Below are positions 10,923 to 18,924 of a stretch of DNA of 64,000 bases, one piece after another. The notes beneath the pieces are model-generated. The model was not told the DNA's origin. It saw nothing but the letters and a program-made list of their open reading frames with translations, and did no database searches. Each line of letters begins with the position of its first letter. Within the stretch, counting starts at the first letter, position 1. Source of the DNA: Ideonella oryzae (lineage in GTDB: Bacteria > Pseudomonadota > Gammaproteobacteria > Burkholderiales > Burkholderiaceae_C); assembly GCF_024055665.1 (NCBI RefSeq), contig NZ_JAMXMC010000003.1, positions 34,714-98,713 on the forward strand. Direction: 5' to 3'. A program made the translations under genes and the position numbers.

Positions 10923-11954
10923 GTGACCCTGCTCGCCTGGCTGCCCGCGGCCTTTCGGCGCACACCGGCTCCTGCGACACCCGCCGGACCGGCTTGGTTC
11001 CGTCGCGAAGAGGCGATCATGGGCACGGCCATCACCGCCGAGCTTTGGGCCGACAGCCCGGCCCAGGCGGAGCAGGCCCTGGGACTGGTGATGGACGAAA
11101 TGCACCGGATCGACCGCTGCATGAGCCCGCACCGGGCGGACTCCGAGCTTTCCCGCATCAACCGGGAGGCAGCGTTGCACCCGGTGCCGCTGAGCCCGGA
11201 AATGGCCCGGCTGATCGACCGGGCCCTGACCTTCTCGGCCCTGTCCGAGGGGGCCTTCGACATCAGCTTTGCCGCGGTGGGCCAGCACTACGACTACCGC
11301 ACCGGCCAGGCGCCGGACGCGGCCACCCTGGCCCAGGCCCGCGCGGCCATCGGCTGGCGCGGCCTGCTGCTGGACCGCGCCGCGGGCACCTTGCGCTTTG
11401 CCCGGCCGGGCATGCGCATCGACCTGGGCGGCTTTGCCAAGGGCCATGCGGTGGACAACGCCATGGCCCTGCTGCGGGCCCAGGGCATCCGCCATGCCAT
11501 GGTCTCGGCCGGTGGCGACAGCCATGTGCTGGGCGACCGGCGTGGCCGACCGTGGAGCGTGGCCATCCGCGATCCGCGCCGCGAGGGCGGCGTGGTGGCC
11601 GTGCTGCCGCTGGAGGACGTGTCGATCTCGACCTCCGGCGACTACGAGCGCTTCTTCGAGCGCGACGGCGTGCGGCACCACCACCTGCTGGACCCGCGCA
11701 CGGGCGAATCCGCCCGCGGCGTGCGCAGCGTGACCATCCTGGCCCCCGATGGCCTGACGTGCGAAGCCCTGTCCAAGATGGTCTTCGTGCTGGGCCCGGC
11801 ACGGGGCCTGGCCCTGATCCACACCTTGCCCGACGTCGATGCCGTCGTGATCGACGCCGAGGGCGCCATGCATGTCAGCCAGGGCCTGGCCCAACCGCTG
11901 GCCGAGGGGGCTGCGGCAGTCGCCGCCCCATCCCGGGGAGACCACACACCATGA
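10923..11954 (+). CDS. apbE: FAD:protein FMN transferase (ApbE family)
   Basis: ApbE moves FMN from FAD onto a Thr/Ser of an exported target protein, as for NqrC and RnfG. The ~343 residues show family signatures in order: MGTAITAELW, DLGGFAKGHAVD, the metal-binding SAGGDSHVLG, SGDYERFF, HHLLDPRTGESA and ALSKMVFVLGPARGL. Two starts are possible: GTG (used here), which keeps the segment before MGT that the family usually has, or the ATG of MGT itself at 11019, which has a well-placed GAAGAGG. No clear signal peptide is seen with either start, which is odd for an enzyme usually exported. It is the first gene of a 16-gene run; its stop overlaps the next start by 4 bases. Confidence 0.9.
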   Translation: MTLLAWLPAAFRRTPAPATPAGPAWFRREEAIMGTAITAELWADSPAQAEQALGLVMDEMHRIDRCMSPHRADSELSRINREAALHPVPLSPEMARLIDRALTFSALSEGAFDISFAAVGQHYDYRTGQAPDAATLAQARAAIGWRGLLLDRAAGTLRFARPGMRIDLGGFAKGHAVDNAMALLRAQGIRHAMVSAGGDSHVLGDRRGRPWSVAIRDPRREGGVVAVLPLEDVSISTSGDYERFFERDGVRHHHLLDPRTGESARGVRSVTILAPDGLTCEALSKMVFVLGPARGLALIHTLPDVDAVVIDAEGAMHVSQGLAQPLAEGAAAVAAPSRGDHTP

Positions 11955-14950
11955 AGCACACCCTTCTTCCCAACCCGGGCCGGCGCCCGCTCGCCGCCGG
12001 TCTGCTGGCGGCACTGGGCCTGCTGGCCGGCCTGGCCGGCTGTTCCGGCAGCACCAGCGGCGGCGGCACCGCCACGGTGGCCGGCGATGTGCCGCTGGTC
12101 TACGTGAAGCGTGCCGACACCCTGAACCTCAACCCGACCGACGGCGCCCCCTTCGCCCCCGGAGGGGACCTGATGCTGCGCGAGAAGTCCTCGCCCAGCG
12201 CCCCCGAGCACAACCTGACCCAGCAGTTCACCCAGGGCAAGGGTGATGTGTCCGGCCCCGAGGTGTCCTACGACGCCAAGAAGGTGGTGTTCGCCATGCG
12301 CTGCCCCAGCAGCAACACGGCCAAGATCAACGGCGCGGCCGCCTGTACCGGCCGCTGGAACCTCTGGGAATACGACATGAGCAGCGGCGGGCTCACCGGC
12401 GGCAGCTTCCGCCGGCTGACCGCCTCCACCACCGACGACGACGTGGACCCGGTCTACCTGCCGGGTCACCGCGGCTTCGTCTTCACGTCCAACCGCCAGA
12501 CCAAGTCCCATCTGGACCAGGCCCTGGGGCGCAGCTATTACGCGCTGGACGAGTACGAGCGCCAGCGCGTGTTCAACCTGCACACCATGGATGCCGATGG
12601 CGAATCGATCACCCAGATCTCCTTCAACCAGAGCCACGACCGCAGCCCGGTGATCCGTCCCAACGGCGACATCATGTTCTCGCGCTGGGACCATGTGGGC
12701 GACCGCAACCACTTCAAGATCTTCCGCATGAAGCCCGACGGCACGGACATGTTCGTGCTCTACGGCGCCCACAGCGAGGGCAACACCTACCTGCATCCGC
12801 GCGACATGGACCCGTCCGGCAAATACGCCGGCTACCTGTCCACCGATGCCATGCCCCTGCAGCGCTCGAAGGAAGGTGGTGCGCTGCTGTTGATCGACGC
12901 GGCCAACTACTCCGAGCAGAACACGCCGGCCAATTCCACGGTGCCCACCACCGGCGGACAGCAGCAGCTGACCGCGCAGGAACTCAACATGGACCGCGGC
13001 TTCTCGCGCTACGGCCGCGTGACCACACCCTACCCGCTGTGGGACGGCACCAACCGGCTGCTGGTGGCCTACAAGCCCTGCGAGGTGACCCGCAGCGGCG
13101 AGGTGGTGCCCTGCGCCAACCTCACGAGCGATGAGATCGCCCGGCTGGAGTCCACCGATCGCACCGAGGCCGAGATCGCGACCGACACGGTGCAGGACAA
13201 CGTGCCGCCGCACTACGCCATCTACATGTTCGACCCGGCCCAGCAGACCTGGCTGGTGGTGGCCGCCCCGCCCGCGGGCTTCATGTACATCGACCCGGTG
13301 GCCCTGCAGGCGCGCACCGAGCCGCACACGGTGGAGGCCACCAACGTGGACGCCGATCTGGCGGCCCAGGGCCTGGGGCTGCTGGAGGTGCGCAGCGTCT
13401 ACGACACCGACGGCCTGGGCCGCATGGGCGACGCGGTGCTGGGCACTGCCGACCTGAAGGGCAGCTGCACCACCGCCATCGCCAAGACCACCCCCACCGA
13501 CGCGCTGGACACCCGCGCCCAGGTGGCCGACCTGATCCGCATGAAGAACCCGGCCGACAGCGCCTACGGCTGCTCGCCCGCCCGCTTCGTGCGGGCGGTG
13601 CGCGCGGTCGCGCCGCCGGCCAACACGATGAACCTGCGCGAGGCCATCGGCGAGACCAACTTCGAGCCGCAGCAGATCCTGGGCTATGCGCCGATCGAGC
13701 CCGACGGCTCCTTCAAGCTGGTGGTGCCGGCCGACACCCCAATCGGGCTGGCCGTGGTCGATTCGGAAGGCCGTGCCTTCCAGACCCACACCAACTGGAT
13801 CCAGATCCGGCCGGGCGAGCGCCGCACCTGCGACGGTTGCCACAGCCCGCGCCGCGGCGCCTCGCTCAACAGCGGCAGCATCGTCGACACCATGCCCTCG
13901 GCGCTGCGCAGCGCCCTGGCCTCGGCCCACCTCTCGGGCGAGACCATGGCGTCCACCCGCACCCGGCTGGATGCCAATGCGCTCAAGCTCGTCTCCGACC
14001 TGATCTACCAGGACGCCTGGGCCGACACCACCCAGGCCGGCGTGACCGCCCGGCCCTCGATCAGCCTGCGCTACACCGGCAATGCCGACCCCAGCCAGGA
14101 CCTGGCCACGGCGGCGCCCACCAACGGCGTCATCAACTACCCGGACCACATCCAGCCGCTGTGGACCCGCAACCGGGGCAGCAACACCTGCACCAGTTGC
14201 CACAACGCCAGCGCCAGCCTGAACCTGCTGGGCACCGTTGCCGGCTCCGGCCGTCTGGCCTCCTATGACGAGCTGCTGATCGGCGACCCGGTGATCGACC
14301 CCAGCACCGGTCTGCCCAAGACCCAGCTCAAGAACGGCGTGCCCGAGGTGGTGCGTCAGCCTGCCCTGGTGGAAACCAGGGCCAGCGAGGGTGATGCCCT
14401 GGGGCTGGCCCGCAAGAGTCGACTCATGGAGATCCTGGCCGGCCAGTTGCTGATGTCCTCGGCCGACGCGCAGACCACCCATCCCACGCCCACCAGCGTC
14501 AACCACGCCACCATGCTCAACGCGGCCGAGAAGCGCCTGCTGGCGGAGTGGATGGACCTGGGCGGCAAGTACTACAACGACCCCTTCAATGCCAACGCCG
14601 GCGTGCGCACGATCAGCACGCTCAGCCAGGAGAGCTTCGAGGCCAAGGTGCTGCCCATCTTGAACAGCACCTGCGCCACCTACTGCCACATGGGCGTGGG
14701 CAGCGGCGCAGGCAAGTCCTTCATCGACAACCGCTTCGTGCTGACCGGCGACCCGGAGGGCGACTACAACGTCACGCTGACGATGATCTCGGACACCTGC
14801 AACCCTGCCAGCAACACCCTGCTGAGCAAGCCGTCCACCCGCCCCCACCCCAGCGGCGCCACCGGCCAGACCACCGCGGTCCTGCCGGCCGGCAGCACCG
14901 ATTTCGCCACCATCGTCCAGTGGATCGCCACCGGCTGCCCCACCCCATGA
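11951..14950 (+). CDS. HzsA-like multiheme lipoprotein with beta-propeller region
   Basis: The 999-residue protein starts with a lipoprotein signal (LAGLAGC). Residues ~50-560 look like a beta-propeller with TolB/PD40-type blades (VSYDAKKVVFAMR, DPVYLPGHRGFVFTSNR, SPVIRPNGDIMFSRW). The C-terminal part has three cytochrome-c attachment sites: CDGCH at 627, CTSCH at 747 and an expanded CATYCH (CX3CH) at 908. The last two follow an 'I/V-x-P-L/I' lead-in typical of small class I cytochrome domains. This order resembles the hydrazine synthase alpha-subunit-related family found in many non-anammox bacteria, whose function is unknown. The protein would be membrane-anchored and face the periplasm. 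Hydrazine chemistry is not implied. Both ends overlap neighbours by ATGA. Confidence 0.8.
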   Translation: MKHTLLPNPGRRPLAAGLLAALGLLAGLAGCSGSTSGGGTATVAGDVPLVYVKRADTLNLNPTDGAPFAPGGDLMLREKSSPSAPEHNLTQQFTQGKGDVSGPEVSYDAKKVVFAMRCPSSNTAKINGAAACTGRWNLWEYDMSSGGLTGGSFRRLTASTTDDDVDPVYLPGHRGFVFTSNRQTKSHLDQALGRSYYALDEYERQRVFNLHTMDADGESITQISFNQSHDRSPVIRPNGDIMFSRWDHVGDRNHFKIFRMKPDGTDMFVLYGAHSEGNTYLHPRDMDPSGKYAGYLSTDAMPLQRSKEGGALLLIDAANYSEQNTPANSTVPTTGGQQQLTAQELNMDRGFSRYGRVTTPYPLWDGTNRLLVAYKPCEVTRSGEVVPCANLTSDEIARLESTDRTEAEIATDTVQDNVPPHYAIYMFDPAQQTWLVVAAPPAGFMYIDPVALQARTEPHTVEATNVDADLAAQGLGLLEVRSVYDTDGLGRMGDAVLGTADLKGSCTTAIAKTTPTDALDTRAQVADLIRMKNPADSAYGCSPARFVRAVRAVAPPANTMNLREAIGETNFEPQQILGYAPIEPDGSFKLVVPADTPIGLAVVDSEGRAFQTHTNWIQIRPGERRTCDGCHSPRRGASLNSGSIVDTMPSALRSALASAHLSGETMASTRTRLDANALKLVSDLIYQDAWADTTQAGVTARPSISLRYTGNADPSQDLATAAPTNGVINYPDHIQPLWTRNRGSNTCTSCHNASASLNLLGTVAGSGRLASYDELLIGDPVIDPSTGLPKTQLKNGVPEVVRQPALVETRASEGDALGLARKSRLMEILAGQLLMSSADAQTTHPTPTSVNHATMLNAAEKRLLAEWMDLGGKYYNDPFNANAGVRTISTLSQESFEAKVLPILNSTCATYCHMGVGSGAGKSFIDNRFVLTGDPEGDYNVTLTMISDTCNPASNTLLSKPSTRPHPSGATGQTTAVLPAGSTDFATIVQWIATGCPTP

Positions 14951-15546
14951 TGAAGTCACACCCTCTCCTTCTGGCGCTGGCCGGCCTGACGCTGGGCGCG
15001 GCCCTGGGCCTGAGCGGCTGCGGCGGCGGCAACCCGCTGGGCAATCCCTCGGATGTGCAGAACCCCGCGGGCACCGGCGGTGAAAAGCTCTCCTTCGCCT
15101 ACTACCAGAAGTGCATCGAGCCGCTGCTGGTCCAGGCCATCGCCACGCCGTCCGGCGGCACAGCCACCTGCGCCGCAGGCGGTTGCCACTCCAATGCCAA
15201 TGGCACGGGCGGTGCGCTGCGCATCATCGAGACCGCCAGCGTGGTGGACCTCTCCGCCTCGGCCGACACCATCCGCGCCAGCGACATCTACAAGAACTTC
15301 TACTCCGCCATGGGCGCCAGCGTGCCAGGCAACTCCGCCGAAAGCCGCTTGCTCAACAAGCCGCTGGTGCGGGGCGTGCTGCACGGCGGCGGCCAGATCC
15401 TGGCCAGTGAGAACGACCCGGTGGCCGTGCTGATCCGCTACTGGATCGACCACCCAGCCCCCGAAGGCCAGGACGAGTTCAGCACCGCTACCTACAGCAT
15501 GTTCACCCCGGCCGACCCGGCCACCGGCAGCTGCAACACCCAATGA
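14947..15546 (+). CDS. cytochrome-like lipoprotein with CX4CH motif
   Basis: The 199 residues begin with a lipoprotein signal (GLSGC, then GGGNPLG). The segment FAYYQKCIEPLLV followed by CAAGGCH (Cys75, Cys80, His81) has the layout of a small cytochrome c domain but with four residues between the cysteines instead of two. CX4CH is a known, less common heme attachment motif. A C-terminal methionine (YSMFTPADP) could serve as distal ligand, but this is a guess. It overlaps the preceding heme lipoprotein by ATGA, so the two are probably partners in one electron-transfer module. Confidence 0.65.
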   Translation: MMKSHPLLLALAGLTLGAALGLSGCGGGNPLGNPSDVQNPAGTGGEKLSFAYYQKCIEPLLVQAIATPSGGTATCAAGGCHSNANGTGGALRIIETASVVDLSASADTIRASDIYKNFYSAMGASVPGNSAESRLLNKPLVRGVLHGGGQILASENDPVAVLIRYWIDHPAPEGQDEFSTATYSMFTPADPATGSCNTQ

Positions 15547-16382
15547 AGCCCATGCGCACCGCCCACACCCTTGCCGCCGCGCTGCTGCCGGCCCTGTTGC
15601 TGGTGGCGCCCGCCTGGGGGCAGGATGCCGCCACCGCCCCCCCCGCCGACACGGCGTCGGCCCCGGGCATCCTGGACCGCTGGTTCCCGCCCAAACCCCA
15701 AGGCCTGGATGCGCTGGAGCGCCTGCAGGTCACCGCGCCCTTCGTCGAGCTGCACACCGGCCCGGGCCGGGGCTACCCGGTGTTCCATGTGGTCGAGCGC
15801 GAGGGCTGGATCACCGTCGTGCTGCGCCACACCGACTGGTACAAGGTGCGCACCGAGGACGGCAAGCTCGGCTGGGTCAGCCGCGAGCAGCTGGCCAGCA
15901 CGCTCACCGCCTCGGGCGACCGCAAGACCTTCCGCGAGGTGGTGCTGGACGACTACCTGCGCCGCCGCGTCGAGATGGGCGCCACCTTCGGCCGCTTCGA
16001 CTCCGAGCCGGTCATCAAGCTCTGGGGCGGCTACCGCCTGTCCGACACGCTCAGCGTGGAGCTGGCCTCCAGCCAGGTGCAGGGCGTCTATGCCGGCACC
16101 AGCCTGTGGCATGTGGCCCTGCTGACCGAGCCCTGGTTCAAGCAGCGCCTCTCGCCCTTCTTCGGCGTGGGCATCGGCCGCTTCCACAACGTGCCCAACA
16201 AGAGCCTGATCGACGCCCACACCACCGACGCCAACCTGGGCATGGTCACGCTGGGCGTCAAGTACCACCTCAGCGAGCGCTTCGTCGCCCGGCTGGACTA
16301 CGAACTCACCACGGCCTTCCTCTCCGACGAGAAGACCTCCGACTACGGCGCCTACAGCGCCGGCCTCTCCTTCTTCTTCTGA
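15543..16382 (+). CDS. SH3-domain outer-membrane beta-barrel protein
   Basis: The 279 residues have a signal peptide (cleavage near AWGQDA), a bacterial SH3 domain at ~60-120 (FVELHTGPGRGYPVF, WYKVRTEDGKLGWVS), and then ~140 residues of alternating strands ending in GLSFFF. The C-terminal phenylalanine is the usual signal for insertion by the BAM complex. SH3 domains of this type often bind peptidoglycan, so the protein could bridge outer membrane and cell wall. Similar SH3-barrel proteins accompany AgmX/ExbBD genes in other bacteria. It overlaps the previous gene by ATGA. The precise function is unknown. Confidence 0.75.
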   Translation: MKPMRTAHTLAAALLPALLLVAPAWGQDAATAPPADTASAPGILDRWFPPKPQGLDALERLQVTAPFVELHTGPGRGYPVFHVVEREGWITVVLRHTDWYKVRTEDGKLGWVSREQLASTLTASGDRKTFREVVLDDYLRRRVEMGATFGRFDSEPVIKLWGGYRLSDTLSVELASSQVQGVYAGTSLWHVALLTEPWFKQRLSPFFGVGIGRFHNVPNKSLIDAHTTDANLGMVTLGVKYHLSERFVARLDYELTTAFLSDEKTSDYGAYSAGLSFFF

Positions 16383-16394
16383 CCCCGCCTCACC

Positions 16395-17027
16395 ATGCGA
16401 CGCTCCCTCCTTCCCCTGCTGCTCGCCGCGCCCCTGCTCACTCCCCTGGTCAGCCAGGCGGCCGACGCCGCCAGCGAAGCCCCCGTGCAGCCGCAGATCG
16501 ACCGCCGCGACGTGCGGGTGCCGCGCTTCCCTTCCAACGATTTCGAGGTGGGTCTGTTCTTCGGCCCCTATTCCACGCAGAACTTCGGCAGCAGCATCGC
16601 CCTGGGCGGACGCCTGGGCTACCACATCACCGAAGACTTCTTCGTCGAAGCCGCCTACGGCCGCACCACGGTGAGCGACGACGCCTTCAAGCGCGTGCTG
16701 CCGGGCGGCGTCTTCACGCCGGGCGAGAACAAGCTCAGCTACAGCGACCTGTCGGTGGGCGTGAATGTGTTGCCCGGCGAGGTCTTCCTGGGTCGCGACC
16801 ATGCCCTGCCCTCGCAGCTCTACCTGATCGCCGGTGCCGGCACCACCCACTTCAACGGCCAGCGCCAGCAGACCTTCAACTTCGGCCTGGGCACCAAGGT
16901 GTACTGGAACGACAGCTTCGCGCTGCGGGTGGACCTGCGCGACCACGTCTTCTCGCTGGACCTGCTGGGCAAGCGCGACAGCACCCACAACCTCGAGCTG
17001 ACCGCCGGCGCCTCCTTCCTGTTCTGA
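16395..17027 (+). CDS. small outer-membrane beta-barrel protein
   Basis: The 210 residues have a signal peptide (VSQAADA), then strand-rich sequence typical of an eight-stranded OmpA/OmpX-like barrel (EVGLFFGPYSTQNFGS, GGRLGYHITEDFFVEAAYG, LYLIAGAGTTHFNGQ) and end in GASFLF with a C-terminal Phe. It resembles the barrel family found with AgmX/Glt-type envelope genes in myxobacteria. It follows the SH3-barrel gene by 12 bases. The two may form one outer-membrane assembly. Confidence 0.75.
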   Translation: MRRSLLPLLLAAPLLTPLVSQAADAASEAPVQPQIDRRDVRVPRFPSNDFEVGLFFGPYSTQNFGSSIALGGRLGYHITEDFFVEAAYGRTTVSDDAFKRVLPGGVFTPGENKLSYSDLSVGVNVLPGEVFLGRDHALPSQLYLIAGAGTTHFNGQRQQTFNFGLGTKVYWNDSFALRVDLRDHVFSLDLLGKRDSTHNLELTAGASFLF

Positions 17028-17030
17028 GCC

Positions 17031-17537
17031 ATGCCCATGTTGTTGCGCCGTGCCCTGGTCCTGTCCTCGCTGGGTCTCCTGTCCTTCACCGCCGCTCAGG
17101 CGGCCACACCCGCCCCGGGCGGCACCGCGCCGGATTTCACCCTGCGCGCCCTGCACGGCCCCAACCTGCGCCTGAAGGAGCAGCGTGGCCAGGTCGTACT
17201 GCTGAACTTCTGGGCCAGCTGGTGCGGCCCTTGCCGTGAAGAGATGCCCCAGCTCGACCGGCTCTACCGCAAGTACCAGTCGGCCGGCTTCACCCTGTTG
17301 GGCGTGAGCGTGGACGACGACCCCAAGGCCGCTGGCGCCATGGCCGACAAGCTGGGCGTGGCCTTCCCGGTGCTGCTCGACAGCGACAAGCAGGTCAGCA
17401 AGGCCTATGACCTCAGCGCCATGCCCTCGACCGTGCTGATCGACCGCGACGGCCGCGTGCGCTACCTGCACCGCGGCTACCGCGACGGTTTCATCGCCAC
17501 CTACGAACAGCAGATCCGCGAGCTGCTGAAGGACTGA
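17031..17537 (+). CDS. TlpA/ResA-type thiol:disulfide oxidoreductase
   Basis: An exported thioredoxin-fold protein. The 168 residues carry a signal peptide (AAQAATP), the TlpA-type lead-in GGTAPDFTLR, the redox site WCGPC (Cys65/Cys68) and the cis-proline strand AMPSTVLIDRDG. Proteins of this type reduce apocytochrome cysteines or other periplasmic disulfides. Placed between genes for heme-motif lipoproteins and barrels, the likely job is keeping the CXnCH cysteines of this operon reduced before heme attachment. Confidence 0.92.
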   Translation: MPMLLRRALVLSSLGLLSFTAAQAATPAPGGTAPDFTLRALHGPNLRLKEQRGQVVLLNFWASWCGPCREEMPQLDRLYRKYQSAGFTLLGVSVDDDPKAAGAMADKLGVAFPVLLDSDKQVSKAYDLSAMPSTVLIDRDGRVRYLHRGYRDGFIATYEQQIRELLKD

Positions 17538-17540
17538 GCC

Positions 17541-17786
17541 ATGCCCCTGCCCTTCTCTTCCCCGCCGCGCGCCTTGCTGCTGCTGGGCCTGGCCCTGGCC
17601 GGCCTCTGCGGCGGCTGCAGCACCGAGCCCTGGGTCAAGCCCTACGAGCGCGAGCGCCTGGCCGACCCGATGATGCAGTTCTCGCGCGAGGTCCTGGCCG
17701 ACAAGCAGCGCGACCACGTCTACTCGGTGCGCGAAGGCGCCCGCGGCGCCACCGGCGTGCAAGGAGGTGGCTGTGGCTGCAACTGA
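17541..17786 (+). CDS. DUF4266 small lipoprotein
   Basis: The 81-residue protein has a lipobox (GGC at Cys26), then PWVKPYERERLADP, the hallmark of DUF4266, and the C-terminal tail REGARGATGVQGGGCGCN. The tail holds Glu65-x-x-Arg68-Gly-Ala-Thr71, resembling the D-x-x-(S/T)-G-A-(T/S) site that ApbE modifies with FMN, and two cysteines in GCGC. DUF4266 has no established function. The ribosome binding site of the next gene lies within its last codons. In the ApbE operon it is my best candidate for a flavinylated or metal-binding partner; this is inference. Confidence 0.85.
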   Translation: MPLPFSSPPRALLLLGLALAGLCGGCSTEPWVKPYERERLADPMMQFSREVLADKQRDHVYSVREGARGATGVQGGGCGCN

Positions 17787-18924
17787 GCATCGCCTGCCCC
17801 GCTGGGGCCGCAGCGCCTGGCGCCTGCTGGCCCCCCTGCTCAAGCTGCTGGGCCTGACCGCGCTGGCCACCCCGGCCGCCCGCGCGGTGGACCTGCCCCA
17901 GGACCACGAGGAAGCGCTCGTCCACCTCTACAACGGCGGTGGCGTCAAGGCCTACGGCCCGGCCCTGCTGGTGCGCAAGAACGTGGCCGACAAGGTCTCG
18001 CTGACCGGCAGCGTCTATGTGGACATGGTCAGCAACGCCTCGATCGACGTGGTGACCACCGCCAGCCCCTTCCGCGAGAACCGCGTGGAATGGGGCCTGG
18101 GCGTGGACCATGTCGAGCAGGACACGCTGATGCACCTGGGTGTCTCGCGCAGCACCGAGCCCGACTACGTGGCCAGCGCCGCCAACCTGGATGTCTCGCA
18201 GGACGTCTTCGGCGGCATGAGCACGGTGGCCCTGGGCTTCACGCTGGGCCAGGACGACGTGGGCCGCCATGGTGAAACAGGCTACTTCGACCACGCCCGC
18301 CACTGGCAGTACCGCCTGGGCCTGACCCAGATCCTCAGCCCGCGCTGGATCGCCTCGGTCAACGGCGAGGCCATCGCCGACGAGGGCTACCTGGGCAACC
18401 CCTACCGGGTGGCACGGGTGTTCGGCGCCTATGTGCCCGAGCGCATGCCGCGCACCCGCACCGCCCGCGCGCTGCAGTTGCGGGTGATCGGCGACATCAG
18501 CGACGAAGGCGCCAGCGACCGCAGCGCGGTGCGGGCCTCCTACCGCTACTACCGCGACACCTGGGCGGTGCAGGCCCACACGCTCGAGCTGGGCTACACC
18601 CGGCACTTCGGCCCGGACTGGCTGGGCGACGTGGCCGTGCGCCTGAACCACCAAGGAGCCGCCCTGTTCTTCAGCGACAACGCCCAGAGCGAAACCCTCT
18701 ACGTCACCCGCAACCGCCAGCTCAGTGCCTTCAACAGCTACGCGTTGGCCGGCAAGGCCAGCTACACGCTGCCGGGCGAGACCGCCCAGCGCTACGGCCT
18801 GCAGCTGAGCGCCAACCTCGAGCTGCTGAGCTTCCGCTACAGCGAGTTCACCGACATCCGCACCGGGCAGCTCTACCACTTCAACGGGCAGAACCTGCAG
18901 CTGCTCCTCACCGGGAAGTTCTGA
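17773..18924 (+). CDS. DUF3570 outer-membrane protein
   Basis: The 383 residues have an N-terminal signal (cleavage near ARAVDL), then the DUF3570 pattern: YNGGGVKAYGPALLVRK, KVSLTGSVYVDMVSNASIDVVTTASP and long amphipathic strands, ending in LLLTGKF with a C-terminal Phe. It should be a beta-barrel of ~14-16 strands. Start choice: AAGGAGG at 17761-17767 sits five bases before this GTG; the alternative GTG six bases earlier overlaps that site. It overlaps the DUF4266 gene by 14 bases. DUF4266 and DUF3570 are usually neighbours and probably act together, but the substrate is unknown. Confidence 0.85.
   Translation: MAATEHRLPRWGRSAWRLLAPLLKLLGLTALATPAARAVDLPQDHEEALVHLYNGGGVKAYGPALLVRKNVADKVSLTGSVYVDMVSNASIDVVTTASPFRENRVEWGLGVDHVEQDTLMHLGVSRSTEPDYVASAANLDVSQDVFGGMSTVALGFTLGQDDVGRHGETGYFDHARHWQYRLGLTQILSPRWIASVNGEAIADEGYLGNPYRVARVFGAYVPERMPRTRTARALQLRVIGDISDEGASDRSAVRASYRYYRDTWAVQAHTLELGYTRHFGPDWLGDVAVRLNHQGAALFFSDNAQSETLYVTRNRQLSAFNSYALAGKASYTLPGETAQRYGLQLSANLELLSFRYSEFTDIRTGQLYHFNGQNLQLLLTGKF

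Noticed and set aside
11642..14959. 1105-codon open frame opposite the heme lipoprotein
   Set aside because: The plus-strand protein has a signal peptide, a propeller and heme motifs, and couples to its neighbours; the shadow does not.
11951..15546. Interpretation of the heme lipoproteins as a hydrazine synthase
   Set aside because: Architecture is similar only at the level of family; no beta/gamma subunits or hydrazine dehydrogenase are present.
15492..17870. 792-codon open frame on the minus strand opposite the barrel and TlpA genes
   Set aside because: Antisense shadow in GC-rich DNA with no ribosome binding site or recognisable domain.
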